Source: Arthrobacter yangruifuii
Lineage (GTDB): Bacteria; Actinomycetota; Actinomycetes; Actinomycetales; Micrococcaceae
Length of the DNA: 64,000 nucleotides
Assembly: GCF_009192775.1 (NCBI RefSeq)
Contig: NZ_VTFX01000003.1
Span: 124,001-188,000, forward strand
Direction: 5' to 3'
Below, piece by piece: positions 17,667 through 26,686 of this stretch. A program made the position numbers and the translations under genes. The first letter of the stretch is position 1, and the number at the start of each line of letters is the position of its first letter. The notes under the pieces are model-generated. The model was given only the letters and a program-made list of their open reading frames with translations. It searched no databases and was not told the origin of the DNA.

Positions 17667-18413
17667 CTACCGCGGCCGCTGTCCGGCGTGCTGGCGTGCC
17701 ATTTCGGAGAGCTTCGACAGCTCGGCGAGGTCCTCTTCGGACCGCGGCACGGGGGAGAAGCTGCCGAACTTCCGGACGGCCGCCTGCTCGATCAGGAAGT
17801 CCGCAATCGCCGGATTCTTCGGCAGGAGGGAACCGTGCAGGTAGCTGGCCACCACGTTTTTATAGCGGGCACCCTCGGTGCTGTCCTTGGTGTTGTTGCC
17901 TTCACCCTTGCGGATCTCGGCCAGCGGCTTCACTCCCGGGCCAAGGAACGTCTGGCCGCTGTGGTTCTCGTAGCCGTGGATCTCGCCGAACTCCTCGCTG
18001 ACGGACAGGACGTTGCCGATCAGCCGCACGTCACCGCCGTGGGTCTCCAGGTCCAGGATGCCGATGCCCGGAATGAGCGCGCCCTCATGCGTCCGAAAGA
18101 ACTTCCCGAACAGCTGGTAGAGCCCGCAGATCACGAGCATGGGCAGGCCGTCATCGGCCAGTGACTGCAGGGTGGGCGCCAGCTGCTGAAGGTCCTGCTG
18201 GATCACCACCTGGCCGCTGTCCTGGCCGCCGCCGCCCACAATGATGTCGACGTCGGCCGGGAACTCGTCCCCGGCGTTGTACTCCTCGACCACCGGGTTG
18301 TAGCCGTACCATTTCAGGCGCTGCTTGAGCACCAGGACGTTGCCCCAGTCGCCGTAGATGTTCATTTCCCGCGGGTACAGCTGCAGGATCCTGATTGTGC
18401 GGTCCTCGGTCAT
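17667..18413 (-). CDS. gatD: Lipid II isoglutaminyl synthase, glutaminase subunit GatD
   Basis: A class I glutamine amidotransferase (CobQ/GatD type, 248 residues) that releases ammonia for amidation of the D-Glu alpha-carboxyl in lipid II. The nucleophile is Cys96 in LVICGLYQLFG and the catalytic histidine is His193 in YLHGSLLPKNP; both are present. Its ATG overlaps the murT stop in ATGA (18410-18413), so the two subunits are translationally coupled. The start MTEDRTIRILQLYPREMN is the conserved family N-terminus; a longer frame reading upstream is a murT shadow. It acts at the inner face of the membrane. Confidence 0.95.
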   Translation of the reverse strand: MTEDRTIRILQLYPREMNIYGDWGNVLVLKQRLKWYGYNPVVEEYNAGDEFPADVDIIVGGGGQDSGQVVIQQDLQQLAPTLQSLADDGLPMLVICGLYQLFGKFFRTHEGALIPGIGILDLETHGGDVRLIGNVLSVSEEFGEIHGYENHSGQTFLGPGVKPLAEIRKGEGNNTKDSTEGARYKNVVASYLHGSLLPKNPAIADFLIEQAAVRKFGSFSPVPRSEEDLAELSKLSEMARQHAGQRPR

Positions 18414-19681
18414 GAGACCACCTCTACCTTCGTGATCTTGGAGAGCTCCCGGCGTACGGCCAGCATGGCCGTGTACGTGCAGAAGATCCGCATGGGAACT
18501 CCGGGGGAGTCCTTGATGAAACGCTTCAGCCCGTCCGTGATGTCCGGTTCGATGGTGCGGACGGGCACGTCGTCGTACTTCAGGCGCAGGGCCATGTCGT
18601 AGGCACGCACTCCGCTGACGACGTCGACGCCGCCCTCGGCCAGGGATTCGAAGTCCACGTCCCACAGCCAGGACATGTCCCGGCCGTCGGCGTAGTTGTC
18701 ATTGATGGCGATCATCGTGGAATAGCCGTGGGCGGCGAAGGACTTCAGGCCCAGACGGAAGCCGCTGGGATTCTTGACCAGCACCAGTTCCAGCGGCTGC
18801 CCGTTGACGGTCAGGGACTCGCCGCGCCCGAACGCAGGCTCCACGTTGGCCAGCGCCTCGAACAGTGCATCGGAGTCCAGGTCTTCGCCCTTGATGGACC
18901 GGGCAAAAGCCAGCGCGGCGGCGGCATTGAAGATGTTGTAGACGCCGCGCAGCTTCAGTCCGGACGTGCGGGTTTCGCCGTCCACCAGGAAATCCGCCTC
19001 GGTTTCGCTGACCCGCTGCAGGACGACGTCGGCCTCCTGGGTGGCGGCGAGGGCCTCGGCGAGGCTGCCGCGCATTTCGTCGTCGTTGGGGAAGGTGCTG
19101 CGCAGCGAGGCATCGAGCCCGAAGTACACCGCACGCTGGCCGTTCAGGGACTCGGCAATGCCGGCCACGCGCGGGTCCTCGCGGTTCAGGACCACGGTCT
19201 GCGTAGTGGCCCGGGCAATCTGCTCCAGCAGCCGGGTGGTCTTGTCGATCTCGCCGAACCGGTCCAGCTGGTCCCGCAGCACATTGAGCAGCAGGCTGTA
19301 GCGCGGTTGGATCAGCTTCACGAAATGCACGGCATGGGCTTCATCCAGTTCCAGGACGGCGATGTCCGCGTCCAGCCGGCCACGCAGATTCACTTCGCCC
19401 AGCAGTGCCGCCGCCACGCCGCGGGTGAAGTTGCTGCCCGTGCGGTTGGTGAAGACCTTCAGGCCCTGGCTCTCGAGGAGCTCCACCACCATCTTGGTGG
19501 TGGTGGTCTTGCCGTTGGTTCCGGAGACGACGGCGACGCCGAGCGGCAGGTCCGCCAGCGTGCGGCGGATGAAGTCGGGGTCGATTTTCTCCACCACCAG
19601 GCCCGGCAGGGCGGAGCCGCCGCCGCGCAGTTTGGAGGCACTGCGGACCAGTTTTCCGACCAGGATGGAGAAAGAACTCAT
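18410..19681 (-). CDS. murT: Lipid II isoglutaminyl synthase, Mur-ligase-like subunit MurT
   Basis: A 423-residue Mur ligase homologue that activates the second-position glutamate of lipid II with ATP and receives ammonia from GatD. The ATP loop is SGTNGKTTTT (residues 53-62). The C-terminal DUF1727 domain contains AINDNYADGRDMSWLWDVDFE. The only cysteine is near the C-terminus, so the four-Cys zinc ribbon of the S. aureus enzyme is missing. The start at 19681 (MSSFSILVGKLVRSASKLRG) agrees with the family; TATATT lies close upstream. It is the first gene of the murT-gatD operon, divergent from yebC. Confidence 0.94.
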   Translation of the reverse strand: MSSFSILVGKLVRSASKLRGGGSALPGLVVEKIDPDFIRRTLADLPLGVAVVSGTNGKTTTTKMVVELLESQGLKVFTNRTGSNFTRGVAAALLGEVNLRGRLDADIAVLELDEAHAVHFVKLIQPRYSLLLNVLRDQLDRFGEIDKTTRLLEQIARATTQTVVLNREDPRVAGIAESLNGQRAVYFGLDASLRSTFPNDDEMRGSLAEALAATQEADVVLQRVSETEADFLVDGETRTSGLKLRGVYNIFNAAAALAFARSIKGEDLDSDALFEALANVEPAFGRGESLTVNGQPLELVLVKNPSGFRLGLKSFAAHGYSTMIAINDNYADGRDMSWLWDVDFESLAEGGVDVVSGVRAYDMALRLKYDDVPVRTIEPDITDGLKRFIKDSPGVPMRIFCTYTAMLAVRRELSKITKVEVVS

Positions 19682-19836
19682 GGTTACTGAATATAGCGCA
19701 CCCCCTTGAAACGGCACGGTTGCCGGGGGCGTGAGGCTGGACGCATAGTTGCCTGTCAACGCCGCTTTTACCTGTTCGAATCCGTCCCGGAACCCGGACA
19801 GGACGCGTTGACGGCCCCGGAAGCCGATTCGGTCGC

Positions 19837-19842
19837 TAGAAT
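19837..19842 (+). promoter_or_regulatory. -10 element of yebC (TAGAAT)
   Basis: TAGAAT lies in the 280-base gap between divergent murT and yebC. The only TTGAC-like hexamer upstream (19808-19813) is 23 bases away, too far for a normal -35. Predicted start near 19849 gives a leader of about 110 bases. Confidence 0.4.
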
Positions 19843-19903
19843 TGTGGCAGTGCGTTCGGGAAGCTTAGCTGGTCTCCCTGTCCGGCCCCGGGTTCCCCGG
19901 CGT

Positions 19904-19935
19904 TCCGGCGGGCGGCAAGCAGCCGGACTTTTTTT
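19904..19935 (+). terminator. Terminator-like hairpin inside the yebC leader
   Basis: TCCGGC (19904-19909) pairs with GCCGGA (19922-19927), followed almost at once by seven T (19929-19935). It lies between the likely promoter and the yebC start, so it could act as an attenuator. The rest of the gap shows nothing recognisable. Confidence 0.35.
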
Positions 19936-19961
19936 ATTCGATCAGAGGAGAAGCGTAGAGC

Positions 19962-20720
19962 ATGTCGGGCCACTCTAAATGGGCAACCACCAAGCACAAG
20001 AAGGCCGTAATTGATGCCAAGCGTGCCAAGTCCTTCGCCAAGCTGATCAAGAACATCGAAGTTGCAGCACGCGCCGGCGGAGCCGACATGGCAGGCAATC
20101 CGGCCCTTGAACTGGCGGTGTCCAAAGCCAAGAAGACGTCGGTGCCGATCGACAACATCAACCGCGCCGTCAAGCGCGGCGCGGGCCTGCTCGGTGAAGC
20201 CGTCGATTACCAGACCATCATGTACGAAGGCTACGGACCCCAGGGTTCGGCACTGCTGATTGAGTGCCTTACCGACAACAAGAACCGTGCCGCCTCGGAG
20301 GTCCGCCTGGCGGTCACCCGCAACGGCGGCAACATGGGAGATCCCGGCTCGGTGGCCTACATGTTCACCCGCAAGGGCGTCGTGAACCTGCCGAAGAACG
20401 GCCTCACCGAAGATGACCTGCTGATGGCCGTCCTCGACGCCGGTGCGGACGAGGTCAAGGAATCCGGCGAGAACTTCGAGATCATTTCCGAGCCGCAGGA
20501 CCTGCGCGCCGTCGTCGGTGCCCTGGAGGAAGCCGGCATCGAGTACGAGACCGACGAGGCCGAATTCGTGCCGTCCATGCACGTGGAACTGGACGCCGAC
20601 GCCGCCCGCAAGTTCCTCAAGCTGGTGGACGCGCTCGAAGACCTTGACGACGTGCAGAACGTCTACTCCAACGCGGATATCCCGGCCGCCGTCATGGCCG
20701 AGCTCGAAGAAGACGACTAA
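19962..20720 (+). CDS. yebC: YebC/PmpR family protein (TACO1-like)
   Basis: A cytosolic protein of 252 residues and full family length, beginning with the hallmark [15 protein letters not shown]. YebC proteins are described as transcription regulators near ruvC and, more recently, as translation factors that help ribosomes at proline stretches. GAGGAG precedes the ATG. It heads the yebC-ruvC-ruvA-ruvB cluster, the usual actinobacterial order. The acidic C-terminal two thirds ([16 protein letters not shown]) is intact. Confidence 0.95.
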   Translation: MSGHSKWATTKHKKAVIDAKRAKSFAKLIKNIEVAARAGGADMAGNPALELAVSKAKKTSVPIDNINRAVKRGAGLLGEAVDYQTIMYEGYGPQGSALLIECLTDNKNRAASEVRLAVTRNGGNMGDPGSVAYMFTRKGVVNLPKNGLTEDDLLMAVLDAGADEVKESGENFEIISEPQDLRAVVGALEEAGIEYETDEAEFVPSMHVELDADAARKFLKLVDALEDLDDVQNVYSNADIPAAVMAELEEDD

Positions 20721-20731
20721 GCGCCGTCTCC

Positions 20732-21331
20732 GTGTCCTTACGCGTCCTGGGGGTGGACCCCGGCCTGACCCGCTGCGGCCTTGGAGTAGTTGAAGTCGAG
20801 GGAAACCGCCGGGCCACCCTTGTGGCCGTTGGAGTTGTCGGCACGGTGGCCGGAACCGCTTTGGACGCCCGGCTGCTGGTGATTTCCGAAGCCATCGACC
20901 TGTGGCTGGACACCCACCGGCCCGATGTCCTGGCCGTGGAGCGGGTGTTCAGCCAGCTCAATGTCAGCACCGTCATGGGTACGGCCCAGGCCTCCGGCGT
21001 CGTGATTGCCGCTGCCGCACGGCGGGGCATCCCCGTGGCCCTGCACACGCCCACCGAGGTCAAGGCCGCGGTCACCGGCTCCGGCTCGGCCAATAAGGAT
21101 GCCGTGGGCAAAATGGTGACCAAGATCCTGCGGCTGGACGAAATGCCCAAGCCCGCCGACGCCGCCGACGCACTGGCCCTGGCCATCACCCATGCCTGGC
21201 GGCGCGGCGTCGCCGGTCCCGGCCCCACAGCGGGTTCCGCCTCGCGGGGCGCCGCACCGGTGAGCGGACTGACCCCGGCACAGCGGCTGTGGGCCGAAGC
21301 AGAAGCGCGGGCAAAACGCGGAAGCTACTGA
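20732..21331 (+). CDS. ruvC: Holliday junction resolvase RuvC
   Basis: The endonuclease (199 residues) that cuts four-way junctions moved by RuvAB. The four acidic catalytic residues are present: Asp9 in [12 protein letters not shown], Glu70 in LAVERVFSQ, and Asp143 and Asp146 in [18 protein letters not shown] start lies 11 bases after yebC. The C-terminal extension after about 155 is low-complexity and dispensable-looking. It is probably co-transcribed with yebC and ruvAB. Confidence 0.96.
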   Translation: MSLRVLGVDPGLTRCGLGVVEVEGNRRATLVAVGVVGTVAGTALDARLLVISEAIDLWLDTHRPDVLAVERVFSQLNVSTVMGTAQASGVVIAAAARRGIPVALHTPTEVKAAVTGSGSANKDAVGKMVTKILRLDEMPKPADAADALALAITHAWRRGVAGPGPTAGSASRGAAPVSGLTPAQRLWAEAEARAKRGSY

Positions 21332-21368
21332 CCAGCAGGGGGAATGCGGCTGCCGGCAAGTAGGGTAT

Positions 21369-21384
21369 TCGTAGATATGTTCTA
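21369..21384. promoter_or_regulatory. Degenerate LexA (SOS) box before ruvA
   Basis: TCGTAGATATGTTCTA matches 9 of the 12 fixed bases of TCGAAC-N4-GTTCGA and has the correct spacing. It lies 21 bases before the ruvA ATG, in the ruvC-ruvA gap. SOS control of ruv genes is known in actinobacteria; here the site would give separate induction of ruvAB. Confidence 0.4.
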
Positions 21385-21405
21385 TACAGCCTCTGGAGTT
21401 CCTTC

Positions 21406-22032
21406 ATGATCAGTTCCCTCCGCGGGGTGGTTTCACACGTGGGCCTTTCCTCCGCCGTCATCGATGTCCACGGACTCGGGATGCTCGTCCAGGCCACGCC
21501 CCAGACCCTTGCGGCCCTGCGCACGGGAAGTGAAGCCTTCATCCACACTGCCATGATCGTCCGCGAGGACTCCATGACCCTGTATGGATTCACGGACGCC
21601 GACCAGCGGGAAGTCTTCGAAATCCTCCTCGGCGTCAGCGGCGTGGGCCCGCGGATCGCCCTGGCCGTCCTGGCCGTGCACACGCCCGAAGCCATCCGGG
21701 TGGCCGCCTCCACCGGAGATGACAAGGCGTTCAGCAAGGTTTCCGGCATCGGCCCCAAGGGTGCCCGCCGCATCGTCCTGGAACTGGCGGACAAGCTGGT
21801 GCCGCACGGCACTGCGGACACCCCGGCCGCGCCGCGCTGGCAGGAACAGGTGCTGGCCGCCATGACCGGACTTGGCTGGTCCGAAAAGGACGCGACGGCG
21901 GCCATCGAGGACACCGCCGCCGAACATCCCGACGTCGCCGCCGCCGGCAACGTCGGGGAAATCCTGAAACTGACGCTGCGCCGCCTCGGGACCGACGGCG
22001 CCCGGGCTTCCTCGCGCCGAAAGGCCGGCTGA
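21406..22032 (+). CDS. ruvA: Holliday junction DNA helicase subunit RuvA
   Basis: A 208-residue protein that binds the four-way junction as a tetramer and loads RuvB. The N-terminal OB fold begins [13 protein letters not shown]. The two helix-hairpin-helix motifs are [16 protein letters not shown] and [16 protein letters not shown]. The C-terminal RuvB-contacting helix bundle follows a Pro/Ala linker. It ends one base before the ruvB GTG. GGAG lies before the ATG, giving a short spacing. Confidence 0.96.
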   Translation: MISSLRGVVSHVGLSSAVIDVHGLGMLVQATPQTLAALRTGSEAFIHTAMIVREDSMTLYGFTDADQREVFEILLGVSGVGPRIALAVLAVHTPEAIRVAASTGDDKAFSKVSGIGPKGARRIVLELADKLVPHGTADTPAAPRWQEQVLAAMTGLGWSEKDATAAIEDTAAEHPDVAAAGNVGEILKLTLRRLGTDGARASSRRKAG

Positions 22033-22033
22033 C

Positions 22034-23128
22034 GTGTCAGCAACAGACTCCCTCGTCGCCCCCGGCCCCGATCCGGATGACAAAGCCATTGAGGCCGCCC
22101 TGCGGCCCAAGAACCTGGACGACTTCGTGGGGCAGAAACGCGTCCGCGAACAGCTTTCGCTGGTGCTCGAAGCGTCGAGGCTGCGCGGCCGCAGCGCCGA
22201 CCATGTCCTGCTGTCCGGTCCTCCCGGGCTGGGCAAGACCACCCTGTCCATGATCATTGCCGCGGAGATGAACGCGCCGCTGCGGATCAGCTCCGGACCG
22301 GCCATCCAGCACGCCGGGGATCTGGCAGCCATCCTGTCCTCCCTGACCGAGGGCGAAGTGCTGTTCCTGGACGAAATCCACCGTATGTCCCGTCCCGCCG
22401 AGGAAATGCTCTACATGGCCATGGAGGATTTCCGTGTGGACATCATCGTCGGCAAGGGTGCCGGTGCCACCGCCATTCCCCTGGAGCTGCCGCCGTTCAC
22501 CCTGGTGGGTGCCACCACCCGCGCCGGCCTGCTGCCTGGACCGCTGCGGGACCGCTTTGGCTTCACCGGCCACCTGGAGTTCTACTCCACCGACGAACTG
22601 GAACTGGTGCTGCGCCGCTCGGCCATGCTGATGGACATGAAGGTGAACTCCGCGGGCTTTGCCGAGGTGGCCGGACGCTCGCGCGGCACGCCCCGAATCG
22701 CCAACCGGCTGCTGCGCCGCGTCCGCGACTGGGCGCTGGTGCATGGCATCGAGCAGATTGACGCACGCTCGGCCGGTGCCGCCCTGGACATGTACGAAGT
22801 GGACGCCCTGGGCCTGGACCGGCTGGACCGTGCCGTGCTCACCGCCCTGATCACCAAGTTCAACGGGGGACCGGTGGGCCTGTCCACCCTGGCGATCGCC
22901 GTCGGCGAGGAACCGGAGACAGTGGAGACGGTGGCCGAACCGTACCTCGTCCGCGAAGGCCTGCTCGGCAGGACCCCGCGGGGCCGCATCGCAACCCGCG
23001 CTGCGTGGGAGCATCTGGGACTGCAGATGCCCGAGAACGTGGCGGCAGCGATGCCCCAGAACATGTTTTCCGGCCCCGGGACAAACACCTCGTCCGCCGC
23101 CGCCGATGAGAGCGCGCCGGAAACTTAA
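22034..23128 (+). CDS. ruvB: Holliday junction branch migration ATPase RuvB
   Basis: An AAA+ hexameric motor of 364 residues that drives branch migration with RuvA. Walker A is [10 protein letters not shown] (residues 61-70), Walker B is VLFLDEIHR, and sensor 1 is [20 protein letters not shown] with the arginine finger. The C-terminal winged helix contains [10 protein letters not shown]. About 20 residues after that domain form an unstructured tail. Start is GTG, directly after ruvA. Confidence 0.97.
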   Translation: MSATDSLVAPGPDPDDKAIEAALRPKNLDDFVGQKRVREQLSLVLEASRLRGRSADHVLLSGPPGLGKTTLSMIIAAEMNAPLRISSGPAIQHAGDLAAILSSLTEGEVLFLDEIHRMSRPAEEMLYMAMEDFRVDIIVGKGAGATAIPLELPPFTLVGATTRAGLLPGPLRDRFGFTGHLEFYSTDELELVLRRSAMLMDMKVNSAGFAEVAGRSRGTPRIANRLLRRVRDWALVHGIEQIDARSAGAALDMYEVDALGLDRLDRAVLTALITKFNGGPVGLSTLAIAVGEEPETVETVAEPYLVREGLLGRTPRGRIATRAAWEHLGLQMPENVAAAMPQNMFSGPGTNTSSAAADESAPET

Positions 23129-23152
23129 CAGTCCGCTCCCACGTTTTCCGTT

Positions 23153-23158
23153 TAGACT
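23153..23158 (+). promoter_or_regulatory. -10 element of yajC-secDF (TAGACT)
   Basis: TAGACT within TTTAGACTGG, in the 100-base gap after ruvB; a near-identical TTAGACTGG precedes relA. No clear -35. Confidence 0.4.
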
Positions 23159-23229
23159 GGCCCTTGGGCACGGTCCCGGCAGTATGCCCGGACGCCCCGC
23201 ACTTCCCCAACAGAAACGGAACTCTCCAC

Positions 23230-23673
23230 GTGAATATTGCTGATCTCTTTCTCCCTCTGCTGCTGGCGGTTTTCGTCATCATGATGTTCCGCAAGCAGAA
23301 GAAGACCACGCAGACGGTGGCCCAGCAGCGGTCCCAGATGGTTCCGGGTACCGAGGTCATGACCCAGTTCGGACTGTTCGGGCGGATTGTGTCCGTCGAC
23401 CAGGAGGAAAACAAGGCTGTGCTGGAGCTTTCCCCCGGCAACACCGCCACCGTGCACCTCCAGGCACTGACGAAGGTCGTCACCATTCCCGCTGAAGAAG
23501 CAGCGTCTGCGGAGGACACCGTCGTTCCCGATGATGCCTCCTCGCTCACCCTCGGCAAGGACACCAACGGGAGCACCGACGCCGCAGTAGGCCGCGACGC
23601 AGCCGCTCCGCGGGATGAGACCCCCGAAGAAACACTCGAGCGCCTGAACCGCGACGAGAAAAAAGAGAACTAG
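23230..23673 (+). CDS. yajC: Preprotein translocase subunit YajC
   Basis: A small membrane partner of SecDF, 147 residues. One N-terminal transmembrane helix (IADLFLPLLLAVFVIMMF) is followed by RKQKKTTQTVAQQRSQMVPG and the conserved MTQFGLFGRIVSVD fold. The last 55 residues are an acidic, disordered tail. The GTG at 23230 places the helix at the very N-terminus as in homologues; an upstream alternative at 23164 would add an unsupported extension. It precedes secD by 93 bases. Confidence 0.92.
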   Translation: MNIADLFLPLLLAVFVIMMFRKQKKTTQTVAQQRSQMVPGTEVMTQFGLFGRIVSVDQEENKAVLELSPGNTATVHLQALTKVVTIPAEEAASAEDTVVPDDASSLTLGKDTNGSTDAAVGRDAAAPRDETPEETLERLNRDEKKEN

Positions 23674-23766
23674 ACTCTCCACGAGCCAGGCGGGGCATCG
23701 GTGCCCTGCCTGCCGCCCGGCGACCATGACGGTCCCGGTGATCTTCGCCCTTAAGGAATATTCCCT

Positions 23767-25497
23767 ATGCCCCGTACCGGCCCCGGCTCGGCTGCGAAAA
23801 AGACGCTCCTCTGGTTGGGCGTCATTATTGCTGCACTGGCCCTTCTCCTTGGCGGTGGTTCCATGTGGAGCAACGCCAGCTGGACCCCGAAACTCGCCCT
23901 CGACCTCGAGGGCGGCACCCAGATGATCCTGGCTCCCGAAGTGCAGGGAGGCGGCTCCGACATCACCACCGAGCAGCTCGACCAGGCGGTGGAGATCATC
24001 CGCCAGCGCGTGGACGGCAGCGGCGTCTCCGAAGCGGAGATCAGCACCCAGTCCAACCGCAATGTGGTGGTGTCGCTGCCCGGCGTCCCCGATGCCGAGA
24101 CACGCGAACTGATCCAGGCTTCAGCCAATATGGAGTTCCGTCCGGTCCTGAGCGGCGGCGGGGGACAGGGTGCAGCAGTCACGGACCCGACTCCGGCAGA
24201 ACAGCTGCCCACCCCGTCGGCCGAGCCCACGGATGCTTCGGACACCAACTGGATTTCACCCGAGCTGCAGACGCAGTTCGAAACCACTGACTGCCTGAAT
24301 CCCGACACCATTGCCAACGCGGAGCAGGCTCCGGCAGACCAGCCCATGGTTGCCTGCGAACCGGGCACTGCGGGTAAGTACATCCTGGGTCCGGTGGAAG
24401 TTCCCGGCGTGGACATCTCCACGGCCAGCTTCGGCATGGCCCAGGGCAACAACGGCGTCTCCACCAACCAGTGGGCCGTGAACATCGAGTTCAACGGCGA
24501 GGGCACGGACAAGTTCCGTTCCGTCACCGAGCGTCTTTTCGCCTTCCCGGAGGGGGACCCCCGGAACCAGTTCGCCATTGTCCTGGACGGCCAGATCATT
24601 TCGGCGCCGACCGTCAACGCGGTCATCACCGACGGCAAGCCCCAGATCACCGGCAACTTCACGCAGGAGAGCGCCGAGGCATTGTCCGAACAGCTCAAGT
24701 ACGGCGCCCTGCCGATCAGCTTCGAGATCCAGAGCGAACAGCAGGTCTCGGCTACCCTCGGCGCCGACCAGCTCCGCATGGGCATCATCGCCGGCCTGAT
24801 CGGCCTCGCGCTGGTTGCCGTGTACTCGCTGTTCCAGTACCGGGCGCTCGGCCTTGTCACCATTGCCTCCCTGGTTGTCGCCGGTCTCCTGAGCTACCTG
24901 GCCATCGCCATCCTGGGCTGGAGCCACAACTACCGGCTCTCGCTGGCAGGCGTGGCGGGCCTGATCGTCGCCATCGGCCAGACCGCCGACTCGTTCATCG
25001 TCTACTTCGAACGCATCCGTGACGAGCTCCGCGACGGCCGCGGCCTGGTGTCCGCCGTGGACAACGGCTGGAAACGCGCCAAGCGCACCGTCCTGGCATC
25101 CAAGGCCGTGAACATCCTCGCCGCCGTCGTGCTGTACTTCGTAGCGGTCGGCAACGTGCGCGGCTTCGCGTTCACCCTCGGCCTCACCGCCATTGCGGAC
25201 CTCATTGTGGTCTTTATGTTCACGCACCCGACCATGGTGCTGCTGGCACGGACCAGGTTCTTCGGCGAGGGCCACCGCTTCTCCGGCCTCGACCCGAGCC
25301 GCCTCGGCGCGGTACCGCTGTACCGCGGTGCCGGACGCGTTCGCACTCCCGCGGATTCCCCGGCGGTGCGCGGCAAGAACAAGGCGGCCGCCAAGGAAGC
25401 CGAACGCAGGATGACCATCGCCGAACGGCGCCTTGCCGAAAAGCAGGAATCCATGGCCGGATCCGGCCGCAGCTCCGAGAAGGACGGCGAGTCATGA
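23767..25497 (+). CDS. secD: Protein translocase subunit SecD
   Basis: A 576-residue polytopic membrane protein that uses the proton gradient to complete Sec-dependent export. Helix 1 (LLWLGVIIAALALLLGGG) is followed by the P1 region starting LALDLEGGTQMIL, then a large external domain containing a low-complexity Thr/Pro/Ala insertion near 140-160. The C-terminal helix bundle shows LRMGIIAGLIGLALVAVYS and the conserved GQTADSFIVYFERIRDE. The last 60 residues are charged and cytosolic. Its stop overlaps the secF start in ATGA. Confidence 0.96.
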   Translation: MPRTGPGSAAKKTLLWLGVIIAALALLLGGGSMWSNASWTPKLALDLEGGTQMILAPEVQGGGSDITTEQLDQAVEIIRQRVDGSGVSEAEISTQSNRNVVVSLPGVPDAETRELIQASANMEFRPVLSGGGGQGAAVTDPTPAEQLPTPSAEPTDASDTNWISPELQTQFETTDCLNPDTIANAEQAPADQPMVACEPGTAGKYILGPVEVPGVDISTASFGMAQGNNGVSTNQWAVNIEFNGEGTDKFRSVTERLFAFPEGDPRNQFAIVLDGQIISAPTVNAVITDGKPQITGNFTQESAEALSEQLKYGALPISFEIQSEQQVSATLGADQLRMGIIAGLIGLALVAVYSLFQYRALGLVTIASLVVAGLLSYLAIAILGWSHNYRLSLAGVAGLIVAIGQTADSFIVYFERIRDELRDGRGLVSAVDNGWKRAKRTVLASKAVNILAAVVLYFVAVGNVRGFAFTLGLTAIADLIVVFMFTHPTMVLLARTRFFGEGHRFSGLDPSRLGAVPLYRGAGRVRTPADSPAVRGKNKAAAKEAERRMTIAERRLAEKQESMAGSGRSSEKDGES

Positions 25498-26510
25498 GTA
25501 AGCTCCCCAGTTTCGCCGCATTCGGCAATGACCTCTACACCGGAAAGCGGTCCTACAACTTCGTCGGCAAGGCGAAGCTCTGGTTCTTCATCGCAGCAGC
25601 CGCCGTGGCGCTGTCGATCCTCATCCCGGTGGCCAAGGGCGGCTTCAACCTCGGCATCGAATTCCGCGGCGGTTCCGAGTTCACCGTCTCCAACGTCAGC
25701 AATACCGACGTCGGACGCGGTGAGGAAGCCGTGGCGGAGGTGGCAGGCACCACCGATCCGAAGGTCACCAACATTGCCCCGAACACCATGCGTATCCAGA
25801 CGGAAAAGCTCAGCGATGACCAGACCATCCAGGTCAAGGAATCACTGGCGGATACCTATGGGGTGAGCCAGGACGAGGTGACCTCCACCTTCATCGGCCC
25901 CACCTGGGGAAGCGACGTCAGCCGGCAGGCGCTGGTAGGCCTAGTGGTCTTCGTCGCGCTGGCCGCGGTGCTGATGGCCCTGTACTTCCGGACCTGGAAA
26001 ATGTCCCTGGCGGCCGTCACCGGCCTGCTGGTGGTCATGGTGGTCACCGCCGGCGTCTATGCGCTGAGCGGCTTCGAAGTCACGCCGTCGGCCATCATCG
26101 GCTTCCTCACCGTGCTCAGCTACTCGCTGTATGACACGGTGGTGGTCTTCGACAAGGTCCGCGAGAACACCAAGGACCTGGACAAGCGCACCAAACGGAC
26201 CTTCGCCGAGGAAGTGAACCTCGCGGTGAACCAGACCCTGGTCCGGTCCATCAACACGTCCGTGGTGGCCGTTCTCCCGGTGGCCTCCATCCTGTTCATC
26301 GGTGCGCTGCTGCTGGGTGCCGGTACCCTGAAGGACCTGTCGCTGGCGCTGTTTGTCGGCATCATCCTGGGCACCCTCGCCACCATCTTCATTGCGGCCC
26401 CGATGTACGCGGTCCTGCGCCGCAACGAACCCGGGATCCGGAAGCAGGCCAAGCGGGTGGCCGAGCGCCGCGCAGCCGAGACCAAGACCTCAGCGGCGGT
26501 CAGCGCCTAG
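25494..26510 (+). CDS. secF: Protein translocase subunit SecF
   Basis: The 338-residue partner of SecD. It shows helix 1, then the [15 protein letters not shown] motif of the first periplasmic domain, and the helix bundle containing [24 protein letters not shown]. The C-terminus is a basic cytosolic tail. Translation is coupled to secD by the 4-base overlap. A long hairpin 22 bases downstream closes the operon. Confidence 0.96.
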   Translation: MSKLPSFAAFGNDLYTGKRSYNFVGKAKLWFFIAAAAVALSILIPVAKGGFNLGIEFRGGSEFTVSNVSNTDVGRGEEAVAEVAGTTDPKVTNIAPNTMRIQTEKLSDDQTIQVKESLADTYGVSQDEVTSTFIGPTWGSDVSRQALVGLVVFVALAAVLMALYFRTWKMSLAAVTGLLVVMVVTAGVYALSGFEVTPSAIIGFLTVLSYSLYDTVVVFDKVRENTKDLDKRTKRTFAEEVNLAVNQTLVRSINTSVVAVLPVASILFIGALLLGAGTLKDLSLALFVGIILGTLATIFIAAPMYAVLRRNEPGIRKQAKRVAERRAAETKTSAAVSA

Positions 26511-26532
26511 GCCAGAACCCTGGTATTCCCTT

Positions 26533-26571
26533 CCGGTTCCGTCCTCCTTTAGCGAAGGAGTACGGAACCGG
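26533..26571 (+). terminator. Hairpin terminator after secF
   Basis: A 16-pair stem with one internal mismatch (26533-26549 with 26555-26571) and loop TAGCG. No T tract follows. It separates the yajC-secD-secF operon from relA. Confidence 0.75.
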
Positions 26572-26597
26572 CGGTTTAAGTGCGGCGCGGGCAGGCT

Positions 26598-26603
26598 TAG
26601 ACT
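26598..26603 (+). promoter_or_regulatory. -10 element of relA (TAGACT)
   Basis: TAGACT in CTTAGACTGG lies just after the secF terminator, giving a leader of about 77 bases to GTG 26687. The leader is A/T-richer than its surroundings. Confidence 0.4.
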
Positions 26604-26686
26604 GGGAAACAGGAGCAGCCGCAGCGGCCGCGATGGAAGCGTTTTTAAGCACCTGCTTTGAATTAAGCACGGAAGAAAGGTCGTCA

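Noticed and set aside
19773-19778. Isolated GTTCGA half-site as an SOS box before yebC
   Set aside because: The matching TCGAAC half at the correct distance is absent.
19808-19842. TTGACG paired with TAGAAT as a full yebC promoter
   Set aside because: The spacer would be 23 bases, far outside the 16-19 range; only the -10 was kept.
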